The position numbers were made by a program, and so were the translations under genes. Under the pieces are notes generated by a model, which worked only from the letters and a program-made list of their open reading frames with translations, made no database searches and was not told the DNA's origin. From Inga oerstediana (taxonomy: Eukaryota > Streptophyta > Magnoliopsida > Fabales > Fabaceae), in assembly GCA_963210345.1 (NCBI GenBank), contig OY723407.1:13044702-13108701 (forward strand): a DNA stretch of 64,000 bases, in the 5' to 3' direction. Position 1 is the first letter of the stretch; the number at the start of each line of letters is the position of its first letter. Positions 12,290 to 23,002 of the stretch are shown piece after piece.

Positions 12290-13600
12290 ACTAGATCGAA
12301 GGAGGCTGAACTACAGCCTTTTGATTCTGAGATCGAGAGAACTTGTTGAAGAAATCGAAGAGTTCAAAAGCAATCTACTTCAATCCTAAGCAATCCAATG
12401 GTAAATCCAGGAGAAGAAGCAACAGATACCAAAACACTTCTTAACTATGCAACACCAATAATCATGGAGACAATTTTTGGAATTAGAAAATGGCTAGTAG
12501 AAGCCAATAATTTTGAATCAAGTCTGCAATTATCCAGATGGTGCAAGCAAATTAGTTCGGTGGTTTACCAACAGAAGATCTTAACACATATTAGCCAACT
12601 TCCTAGAAATCTATGACACAATCAAGCATAATGGTGTTACTAATAATGCCATTAGACTTAGTCTTTTCACTTTTTCACTCAGGGATAGGGCTAAGAACTG
12701 GTTATACTTGCTACCAGTGGGAAGCATAACTACATAGGATGTCTTGGGGCAAAAAACTTTTGGCAAAATACTTTCCTTCAGAAAAAACTACTAAAATTGA
12801 GGAATGAAATTGCCTCATTTACCCAGCATGAACTCAAAAGCATCATTGAAGCCTGGGAAAGATACAAGGAGTTGCTAAGAAGATGTCCTCATCATGGATT
12901 ACCAAATTGATGGCAATTGCAAACTTTCTATAATGGGATGACGCATACCTCCAGAATTCTTGTAGATGTTAGAGCTGGAGGATCTTTAATGGGAAAAAGT
13001 CTAGATGATGCCTACAATCTACTTGAGGAGATGGCAGCCAATGCATACCGATGGGCTTCTGAATGTAACATTTCAAAGAAACTACTTGGAGTGCACAAGC
13101 TGAATGTCCTTACAACTTTGTCTTCTCAAGTTGCATCTATATCCAAGCAAGTAAGCTCATTGACAAACTAAATAAATGTAATCAGGACTCCTACTGAAAC
13201 CTATTATCGATATAGAGGACCTCATGTGAGCACGCAGTGTCAAGAAGGACACCCATTCATGCTGAAGCAAGTTCATTACATCAGAAATCAAAGAAACGGC
13301 CCATTCTCAAACACTTACAATCCTGGTTGGCGAAATAATCCAAACTTTGGTTGGAGGAATAATCAAAATGTGTTCAAGCTGTAAGGGAACTACTAGCAAC
13401 AAGCTCTTCAACCACCAAATCCATTACAGCAAAAAGTGAATGCAGAAGATGTACTAGCTCAACTAACCATGAATACTTAACAATTCATGGCTAGGACTGA
13501 CGCAACACTCAAAAGCCAAGAAACCTCATTAAAGAACTTGGAGATCCAAATAGGCCAATTGCAAATATGCTTCTATTAGTCAAGTAAATAGGTTGGCAAT
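12290..13600 (+). pseudogene. Athila-type gag pseudogene
   Basis: Fragments in shifting frames match Retrotrans_gag of Athila/Tat elements. One is a segment reading THISQLPRNL, then LFTFSLRDRAKNWL, then AWERYKELLRRCPHHGLP (about 12850-12905). The next contains QTFYNGMTHTSR and LLEEMAANAY (12917-13171). Order and spacing fit the family, but frameshifts and stops near 12616, 12735 and 12908 break it. A Trp/Asn-rich stretch follows near 13320-13380. Protease, reverse transcriptase and integrase do not follow. The product would have been the nucleocapsid/virus-like-particle protein. Confidence 0.75.
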
Positions 13601-14983
13601 CTTCAGACAGTAGTCAGAAGCAGAATTCAGATACCACACTTCGGTTGTAACTTTCCTTAATCTTATGGTTTTACTCTTAGTATTTTGGTTTACTTTATTG
13701 TATGTTTAGGTTTTTAAATAAAAATTTTCTTTAAGCTCTAGAAGACATTAGGGACAACGTCTGATTTAGGTTAGGGGAGGACTAAAAAAATTTGGTTAGT
13801 TAATAAAATCATTAGATTCATGGGGTGTATAAAAATGGCAGAGTAAAGAGTTATTCTTAACTCTTGGGACATATTTTATTAGTTGCATGTTTTTGTTTCA
13901 TCTTATGCAAAAAAACAAATCCTGTTTAGGTTCTTTTTAATGATTTTAAGAAGTATATAAGTTTTAATTATGGATAAATTGAATTTAGAGATTTCATAGC
14001 ATGATTGAACAATTGATTGTTGGGATTGGTAATGAATTTTGAGATTGAATAAATTGAGTTTGAAAGCCCCTGACCATGAGCTTTTGAGCCTATTTGATCA
14101 ATAATGATTATTTTTCCTACGTGTGATATTCACCTATTAAATTGTCACTCTAGAACTTGATTTAAATCTGGTTGAGATTGCATTTCACATGCACATTCAA
14201 AAATGATAAATGCATTCATTTTCTTTTTTTAACCAGAGCCCAATAGCCAACCTTGTAATTATATTGTTGATAAGCCCCTTTGAGCCTAATTGATTGTTTC
14301 TTTGTTTTAAACCCATTAACATGTGTTTTAAATAATATATCAAGTGCTTTTACCTAATTCAAAATATTAGCAGAGTATTTGAAATTTTTGTGAAATGGGC
14401 TTTTGACAAGTGTAGGGGTATATATATCATCAACTTTAGAGTTGCAGAATTAAAAGAAGAAGAAGAAGAAGAAGAAGAAAAGATATTGAGTATTCAAATT
14501 AAAATTGTGGGTTGTTGTGATGAGATAAATGTATTCACAAGTTAGCCCATTTTTCAATTGCTCTATTAATTTCTTAAATGTAGCTTTCATATCACGCTTT
14601 ACATTCCTTTTACCTTAATCCCATTACAAACCTCAATAAGTCCTTTTGATTTGAATCATGTATGTGAATTAGGTAGTGGAGATTGAGATTTTTAGAAAGC
14701 TTATGGTAGTGCAATTTTTTTCAGTTGAATTTAAGCGAAACACTTACCTTTAAACACTTGAGATATTGAGAGAATGAGTCACAATTACAAATTCGGTTCA
14801 TTCATTTTCAAATAAAGTTACCAATTTATATATTTATTGATTCATGAATGATATGATCTCTTTATTCTTCAATTGTGTTCTTGCTTATGACTTGACACTT
14901 TTGAGTTTGTTGAAAGTGTAGTAAGAACTTATTAGTCACTCCTTGTTGTCTGAGGACGTCCAAAAGCTATGTGTGAGAGAATT
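13601..14983 (+). other. Untranslated internal region of the Athila-like element, pol missing
   Basis: No pol motif is present. The stretch GACATTAGGGACAACGTCTG followed by GGGGAGGAC (about 13743-13785) resembles the sequence after pol in Athila/Tat elements, so gag is joined almost directly to the 3' untranslated part. A (GAA)n run lies at 14454-14480. Confidence 0.5.
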
Positions 14984-15808
14984 TGATAAGTAAAATATTT
15001 GCATATTTATTTTCCCTTATATCATGATTTTTTGGATGATATTTGAGCTTAATTTAATGAATTTAGGTGTAATTGATAAATAAATAAAGATTTTGGCATA
15101 AAATAGAAGTTATCAAAAAATACTAAATTTTAACCTTGTTTCAGTTTTCTGGCAGTATCTGGAGCTCTAAATGTCGGATTAGGATGTTCTTTATATAGAT
15201 AAAAATCTAAAAAAAAAAATCTTTACAACTTTTATGTTGAGGCCAAAACCCAATTCTGTCTTGAAGAGTTTTGAATTTTGCTTAGAATTTGAGAACATAA
15301 ATTTGTCCAAGTCTAACCTTCGCCCACTAATTTGACCATAACTTGAGCTGAAAATGTTGAAATGAGAAGCTCATTTTCAAGCTAAGATCCAGATCTACAA
15401 CATTTATGAAGATAAAAATGTGAGAATCCACCGTGTTGACTATCAAAATTTGGTTGCAATTGAGAAGCATAGTTGCCACAAGGTTGACATTGGTGGCTTA
15501 AAGTCAAGATTTATACCTAAAAAGTGGAAATCTTTACACCCCATTCATCTATAAATAGAAAAGTGGAAGACACAAGAAGGGAGACAATCTTAGAGTTTAA
15601 TTTCATGCATTGTATTGTTTATTGCATGCCTACTTCCTAGAAGGCTTAGGTAGACCTCATTTATGGATGATATAGGTTGCTACTTACATGGAAGGTTTTA
15701 CCTTCGATAAGGAAGGCTAGATTTTTCCATTTTCATGCATCTTGTAGTAGTATTTTTATCCTTTAGAATTTAATAATTAAGTTTTATACAATATTTATGA
15801 AGTTTTCA
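14984..15808 (+). mobile_element. 3' LTR of the Athila-like element, truncated
   Basis: It is homologous to 10607-11440, including the CTATAAATAG near 15550 and the ATGCATTGTATTG segment. Similarity ends abruptly at GAAGTTTTCA (15808), whereas the 5' LTR continues about 700 bp further. The 3' half has been lost, so no TSD can be tested. Confidence 0.8.
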
Positions 15809-16860
15809 TGCCTCATCTTCCTGTTAGAAGAAGTCATGACCCATTCTCTTCTAACTCTAACTCTTTATTATCCTCTATAGTTTCTAAGTTGTAAGATACT
15901 ACATACAGAATCGCTATGGTTGGAAGCATTTCATCTAGTCTTCCGCTATTGCTCTTTCTTATAGAATTATGCAATATATTTGGGATCATTATTGTTAGAC
16001 TATTTCAACATTCCTTCATTGGGGAAAAAACAAAATTTAATACAAAGTTTTAAAAATTATGGCATCCATATTTTTATGATAGCTACTTCCATATATTGAT
16101 GATAAGTTTTTATGATGAAATGGGCTATCCTTCACTCATATCATTTTCAAATATCAAATTATCACTCAACAACCCATTTATAGGGATTAATTTATCACCC
16201 ATATTGATTGGCTTCCTGATCCATATAGCTTTGACCCAAATAAATAAATAATTTCTTTTTGCCTCTGGTTCCTATCCACATAGCTCACACGGAATATATA
16301 TATATGTTGAGGTCAAACAAGTTTATCACTACCAAATGATGAGAATGCTAAATCTCCATTAATGATTATGGATTCCTTTGAGCTTTTCTGAGTCTGATGA
16401 TTTTTCTTGATGAGCTTAGAAAATGAGAAGAGAATAAAATAGGTTACATAAAATGAAATTTGGAGAAACATTAAGAAAGAGTGTCTTTTTCTTGACACAA
16501 TTGGGAGACAAGAACACAAACGTTTTTTTAATGAAAAGACAATTTATTTAATAAAATGATAAAATGATACATACAAATCTTCATTCTTGGTTTAGGAACA
16601 AAGTTGGACCTCAAAGTCTTGAAATAGAAAAATTAATTACAAGAGTTAAAGTGCTTAAATAACCATCAACTTTTTAAAAAAAAAAGAAACAGTAACCATA
16701 AACTATTTTTTATACTAAAAGTGATCATAAATATTATAAAAGAGGGCAAAAGAAACCATATGTTATCTTCCGTTAACGTGAGCTTTTTAATGAAAGGTTA
16801 AAGTGCTAAAATAGTTGTAAACTTTTTTTTTTTGATGCAAAAGTAACTGAAAAGTAAAAT
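15809..16860. other. AT-rich spacer, no gene seen
   Basis: No domain, gene or clean repeat ends were recognised. The short minus-strand ORF at 16313-16519 has no recognisable content. Confidence 0.3.
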
Positions 16861-16987
16861 GTGACTTCTTGAATATTAATTCATAAGTTTTTCTTTAGCT
16901 TTTGCATTATGAGTGGTTTTATCAATTTAGGGATTAAAAATGACAAAAGTCAAAGAAAAATTTATAGATTAATATTCAAGAAGTCAC
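16861..16987. repeat. Short foldback element
   Basis: GTGACTTCTTGAATATTAAT at the left end is the reverse complement of the right end (16968-16987), and the arms continue as imperfect complements for about 40 bp. The central loop is about 45 bp. It resembles a MITE or foldback remnant embedded in related AT-rich sequence from about 16630. Confidence 0.6.
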
Positions 16988-17344
16988 CTTTTTTTTTTAT
17001 TCTAGCGAGAATGACCAAGCAAAAGAATCCACGTCATCCCTAATCATCTCATAATTAAAATCTACTTGGAGTCCAACTTGCATATGTGATGACTAAGGGT
17101 GATGTAAACCCCCTTATCCTTAACATGTTCTGATGAGTTATTATATAAAATGTAAACTGATCACTAAGCCTGATTTCAATTACACCTTTGGTTGATTGGG
17201 CTTTTCTGAAAAATTTCAAAACTTTCCAAAGTGATTACTTAGTTGCTCCCATTTATCTGTGACTCACCAATTCTTAATTTCATTTATACTTAATATTAGA
17301 GTAGTTTCTCTGCCTATAAATTCGAGTATTGATTATTAGCAAAT

Positions 17345-17576
17345 ATGCCCTTATTGATACTGATACCGCAGTAGTACGTGCTGATACCACTACTCTTTGA
17401 TACCGCTTATACCACTACTCTTTTATACTACTGATACCATTACAAAGTGCTCTGATATCACTAGTTGGGTGTTGATACCATTATGAAGTGCACTGATATC
17501 ACTATTACATGTACTAATATAATTACCATGTGCCCTAATATCGCCAATTTACTAGGTGTTCTGATACCACCAAGGT
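17345..17576. repeat. Degenerate minisatellite, GATACCACTA-type unit
   Basis: About a dozen variants of CTGATACCACTA or CTGATATCACTA recur at 15-40 bp intervals, with GTGCTCT or GTGCACT linkers in several. No fixed period is kept. Confidence 0.6.
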
Positions 17577-17689
17577 GCTCATATACATTCATATACATAA
17601 AGTACTAAACGACTAAAACATCTGAAGTCTTGGTAAAATAATACATAAATAACCAATAGAAAATTTAATTCTTTTGTCCCCGTCTTTTC

Positions 17690-19017
17690 ACATATCGGGC
17701 CTTACCTCCTTACTCTTCAAGCCACTTACCTCTTACTGTATAATTAAATTTTTGTAAAGGAAGAGATTTGAAAGAATCTCAGTAGTAACATTCACTCAAT
17801 CGTATAAAATGCAAGATTACAAAGCATGCAACGATCATATCATAAGAAGCTTCACAATAACATCCATCACATTAATACGCAACACAACATACATAGAACA
17901 CATTACCATAGCGCTTGGTGAAACAAATCTTATGGCCTAGGGCGTCCGCCCTATACAAGTTACACACCGAGTCTTACAGCCAACAGGTCTTACAGCCCAA
18001 GGTCATTGCCCCGTGAAAAGTTGCATACCGGGTCTTACTGTCTCGGGCATCCTCCTGTCATATTATGAATGCTCATGTAACAAACGTACTTGATGGTAAA
18101 AAATATATGCAAAGCATTATATAGTATATGAGAGAAAAAGTTACTACCTGTTAACCTTTCCAGTAACCTGTCCTGATCTACCAATCTCATAGTCAGTTTG
18201 GGTAAAGGTCAAATCCTGTGATTTCAAATGCACAAATAGACGAGTCATTACTTGTCCCAATTCTTTTGACATAATTAGAGTTATGTTATTTTTTAACCTA
18301 TCTCTCTTCTTGTCGTTGACCTGACCTTTGTTGGTTATCTTTAACACTTTCCTCATCTATGTATAACACATTATGTGTGTTATTCCCTTGTGATTTAGGT
18401 CTCTAATATGGTCACATTAAGTTCTAAGACAAGCATCTACTTCTCATCATCTCACTTATCACAATTCCTTTCAAAAGCTATAAATCCGTAGGTGATTCCT
18501 AAACTGCCAGATTTATCAATCAACTTTGAAAATTCATAACTTAATCTAGGAAACTCCAAATGAGGTGGTTCAAATTCCTATGGAAAGATTTCTAAGTCCA
18601 CTATAGAGAAAAAATATCACCTAATGCCAATTATGAGCATAAAAGTCCAGGAACCATTGATCAACAACACTACCTCAGGATTCATTCTAGATTCAATGCC
18701 TAAACTTCATATCATTATTTACAATCTACTAACCTAAATTACACATTCTATACCTCATTTTAAAGCTTGAAAGGTCCACTATGAACCTGTAAAACATCAC
18801 GGTCATAAGAAAAGGTTTGATTATCCAAAATCAATCCACAAACAACCTGACTCGAATCTGGCAGCATCTAACCTTGACAACCTTAAGTCCCAAAATTAGG
18901 GTTTTCTATCCAATTACCTAAAGATCATAATCACAAACTATTTCTACATAATTTTGCCTATAGAATCCATTTTCAACCTCAAAATCACTAAATTCCAGCT
19001 CCTTCCCCAAAAACCAT
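17690..19017 (-). mobile_element. Family C LTR fragment (related to families A and B)
   Basis: Read on the minus strand it carries the shared stem-loop (17781-17763) preceded by a GC-rich segment in two partial copies (about 18060-17925, with GGTCTTACAGCC-type units), as in family B. Its outer ends cannot be defined. Family A copy 1 abuts it at 19018. The minus ORF at 18144-18356 shows no known domain. Confidence 0.5.
17763..17781 (-). repeat. Conserved LTR stem-loop (family C)
   Basis: On the minus strand: TGAGATTC, TTTC, AAATCTC. It has the same arms and 4-nt loop position as in families A and B, with one arm substitution. Confidence 0.6.
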
Positions 19018-19649
19018 TGTAATACCCCGAATTTTGGGATTGAAGGCTAGAGAATAAGCCTGAATTAAGTGGACTGCTAAGCCCTGGTTTAGCAGATGTC
19101 CCAAATCTATTCCCTAAAATTTCTTATATCTTTGAGGTATTAAAGGGAATAAAATTGTGAATTAAAGAGTATGGGAAGTTTGTATATAAAAATGGAATTT
19201 GTTGGAGTTGCAAGTGCATTCCGTTTCATTGCTTCTAGTGAGGCAGTATTGTTGTGCAATGCATTTCATTGATCAAATGATATTCAAAAATTATGAAACT
19301 GTATAGGGTGAAAGTAGACATCTTAACTTTTAATTTGATAGGTCATTTGAATCATTTGAAGTTATATGTAAAAATATATGAATTTTTGAAGTTAGCCTAG
19401 AAAAATTGGAAAGTTTCTGGAGCAACGTTCAAAGAAATTAAGGGCCCGTTTGGTTCGATCACATTACACCCTGCGGTGCAGTGCAATGTGATGCAATGGT
19501 AATGCAATGCGATATTAATTACAAGGGTAGTGTTTGGTTTGATTTTTAAGCAATGTGCAATGAGTTAATATTTTAACAATTATTTAAAATTAATATATTA
19601 CACAAAGTCTATTTTACCCCTTAATATAATCTTTGTAGAAAAAATAGTT

Positions 19650-20390
19650 ACAAGACGGCGACGACGGGGATAGAGGAGGAGGAGGTAGTGGTGGTGGCAA
19701 TGATAGGGGTGGCGGTGGGCAGCGGGGGTGGAGGAGGAGGTGGTGGCGGTAGGCGGTAGGCCGGGGGTGGCAGCAGTGGAGGTGGTAGCGGCGGTGGGGG
19801 GTGGAGGAGGAGGTGGTGGCGGTAGGCGAGGGTGGCGGCGGAGGAGGAGGTGGTGGCAGTGGCGGTGGACGGTGGGGGTGGAGGAGGTGGTGGTGGGTGA
19901 TGGGCGATGGGTCGGTGGGGGCGGTGAGTCAGTGAGGGTGGCGGTAGGCGAGGGTGGCGGAGGAGGAGGAGGAGGTGGTGGTGGTGGTGGTGGGCGGTGG
20001 GGGTGGAAGAGGTGGTGGTGGGCGATAGGCGGTGGGGGCGGCAGGGGTGAGGGTGGCGGTGGAGGAGGAGGAGGTGGTGGCGGCAATGGGCGGTGGGGGT
20101 GGAGGAGGTGGTGGTAGGCTGTGGGCGGTGGGGGTAGCGGGGGTGAGAGTGGCGGTGGGAAGAGGAGGTGGTAGTGGCGGCGACGATGGAGAAGGAGGTG
20201 GTGGCGGTGGCGGTAGCGGTGGGCGGCGGGGGGTGGAAGAGGTGGTGGTGGGTGGTGGGCCACCGCCGGCGGGTGGTGGGCCATCGCCGGCGGGCGGTGG
20301 GCCGGCAGTAGAGGAGATAGTGGTGGCGGCAGAGAGTGAAGGTGACGACGGTGGAAGAGGAAGAGGTTGTGGCGGTGGCAGTAGTGACGT
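19650..20390. repeat. GGN minisatellite, strongly G-rich on the plus strand
   Basis: Irregular tandem units of the GGTGGTGGCGGTGGGGGTGG type fill about 740 bp inside the Harbinger element. Strand asymmetry is extreme, with G on the plus strand and C on the minus. The long overlapping ORFs on both strands (Gly/Val-rich or Pro/His-rich) are by-products of the low complexity. Confidence 0.9.
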
Positions 20391-20569
20391 GATGCAGCAA
20401 GTGAAATGAGATAAGTGAAACAAAGACAAAGGAAATTAAAGGGTAAATTGGACTTTTTAGACCATGCAATGGGATGGTAATGAGGATTCATAGGGGGGAG
20501 GTATGAATGAGGATTACCAATTTTTTGGTAATCTTCATTACCATGGTAAACCCTATTACCATGCTAAAG

Positions 20570-22987
20570 TGTAACACCCCGAATTTTGAGACTCGAGGAT
20601 AGAGAATAAGCCTGAGATTAGTGGATTGCTAAGCCCTGGTTTAGCAAGATCCCAAATGGTGATTAGGAGTTATTGACTACAAAAGTGGACGTGGTTAGTG
20701 ATTAATGAACCTTTTTAGAGAATATAAAGTGGATTGTAGTCGCTTGTGTTATGAGCAACGCCAAAACCCTATATTTGAGTTCAATTGTGGATTAACATCC
20801 AAATTGACTTAGAATAGAGGGAAGAATTGAATGGGGTATTGTGATGGAAATGGTGTCATGTTGTGGTATTTAATCATTGGAATTGATTTAAATTGAATTG
20901 GACACATTGGTTGCAAAACTGGAAATGCTGTCCAGTGTGAATTCTGTATGGCCAGTCTTCTCGTGTGGATGTTTTGACTAGGCAAATGATGTCAGAAAAT
21001 TATGAAACTTTCCAAAATTATAGTTCACATCTCAAGCTTCAAAATGGACATATAATTTGTGCCATTTCGTTTTGTGAACTAGGAGATATAACTGTCCAAA
21101 GTTTGGGATGGAAACTGAACTCTGTTTTGGGGCAGTGATGAGTTTTATGTAATTCTGGAATTGTGTGGTGATTTTTAGTAATGTCCAATATTTTTTCTAT
21201 GAAAAGGACTTAAATATCTTTCATTTGGCTTTGGAATCACCTCATTTTGAGTTTTCTAGAATTAGTTATGATTTTTCAAATTTTGGGCAGAAAATCTGCC
21301 AGAAAATCCGAAAATGGGAATTATGACATCATCTCATTAAAAGATGATGTCAGCATGGATTATTAATCAAATTGCTCATCTTCTTCAGCCATTTCACGCC
21401 ATTTTCAGCTGAAGCAAGAGGAAAAAACGTGAGAGAGAGTCTGGAGAAAAATAGAGAGAAGGAAGGAGAAATCTCACAAGGTAAGCCGATTTCTCCGACG
21501 ATCTAGCTCCTAATGTGTATAATCCTCCTCCTAAGCTATTCCTCTATGTGAATTAAGGTTTTGAAGCAAGGAATTTGGTGTTCAATGGGCTAGGGTTTTC
21601 AGCCACTCTTGAGAAAAGCTAGAAGGAGCTTGAGGTAACTTCCAAACTCTTGTATATTGACTATTCTGGCTGCTGTGGGCAATTTAATCGGTGAAATTTC
21701 GCCGGATTGCCATTGGTTGTAAAAATGGAAAATGGGTTTCCCTAGGGGTTATGCTGCCCAAATTGATACTAAATGGTAGTTTTAACCTAATAGAATAGTC
21801 AATAAAGTGGTTAGGAGTAGAAAGGAACGTGTTTACGGAGCCGAAACCGAAAAACCCTGATTTTTCCTAGAAAACCCATATATTTCGGTCTGGGCTATAA
21901 ATGGGTCTTAGAGTTGGATTTTCAATGATTTGATGATTCCATTGAGTTCAGGAGGGAAAATTAGGTGGGGTTACAGTTGGGCACTTTTTTGGAAAAGGCC
22001 GAGAAAGCATAATTACGAAAATGCCCCTAAAACACTGAAATATGGGCTGCCAAGGGCAATTTCGTCTTTTGGCAGTGAATTTGATAATTCCGAGTCCGGA
22101 AATGGATTCCTTGGGCGAAAATATGTCAGAATAGCCCATGTCAAAATTTCAAGAAAAGTATAGCCGGACCGGGTACGGCGGGGCCGGGCTGGGTCCCCGG
22201 GGGTATTTTAGTAAATTTTCAATATAGCCTCATATAACCCCCAGAAACACTATGGAAGTGTCTAAATAGTACATTTGACATTGTAGGATCGAATGTGAAG
22301 CCCCGAGTTGCTGGCACGCAAATCGAGGAGAAAAGACTGGAGGTAGGGGACTTGCCTTACTTGCATGTATTTGATATCTTTGCTTGTGTAGTGATGTATG
22401 TGATTGCTTTACTTGATTGTGTAGAGCATATTTGAATAAATGAAGCTCTGTTTCTGTTTTACTGTGGCCATAGTTTTGTTACATGAAATATTGAGCATGC
22501 AAAAATGTCATTATGGGGCATGCATCTAGATAAAGCTAACATGTCATACACATAGCATCTATCATGCATGCATTATGGTATCTGTTTCCTACTGAGATTC
22601 TCTCGAATCTCACTCTCCCCTACCAACAATTTAGACAGGGCAAGTGGCTCGTGGAGGGAGCGGCTAGGACTCCTCCGAGACGAGATTGTGTAATCCCCAT
22701 TTGAAGAATTGTTATGGGCAATTGTACCCTATGTATCTTTAGTGAAGGTATGTACCAGAGATTGTCGGGATGATTAAGTTGTGCACTCTGATATTTATAT
22801 GAATGTGATTTATCTTCGCGTAGTAATTGTATTCGAAATGTGAATATGAGACCAAGTTTATAAATGATTTCAAAAAGTATTCGTGAAAACCCCGTCATGT
22901 GATGGGTTAGTAAATGTTATTTGATTATTATTGGTCTCTATTTCATTTTAATCACGTATTTCGGATATAATTACGGAGGGGGTTACA
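20570..22987 (+). mobile_element. Family A LTR copy 2 (5' LTR)
   Basis: TGTAACACCCCGAATTTTGA to GGAGGGGGTTACA, 2418 bp, followed 3 nt later by a tRNA-iMet PBS, which fixes it as a 5' LTR in plus orientation. The conserved stem-loop is at 22593-22612, with CAGGGCAAGTGGCTCG downstream. The last ~370 bp match the LTR remnant of the gypsy element at 61667-62137, linking family A to that chromovirus-like pol. The pentamer before it is TAAAG; no matching copy was found on the right because the 3' LTR is missing. Confidence 0.85.
22593..22612 (+). repeat. Conserved LTR stem-loop (family A copy 2)
   Basis: TGAGATTC, TCTC, GAATCTCA: eight perfect base pairs and a 4-nt loop. Confidence 0.8.
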
Positions 22988-22990
22988 TTT

Positions 22991-23002
22991 TGGTATCAGA
23001 GC
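22991..23002 (+). other. Primer binding site, tRNA-iMet type
   Basis: TGGTATCAGAGC is the standard plant initiator-Met tRNA PBS, three bases after the LTR end. Confidence 0.9.

Noticed and set aside
19598..20491. Long overlapping ORFs, Pro/His-rich on the minus strand (297, 273 and 166 aa) and Gly/Val-rich on the plus strand
   Set aside because: They exist because GGN/CCN repeats contain no stop codons. All frames of both strands are open together and no domain is present.
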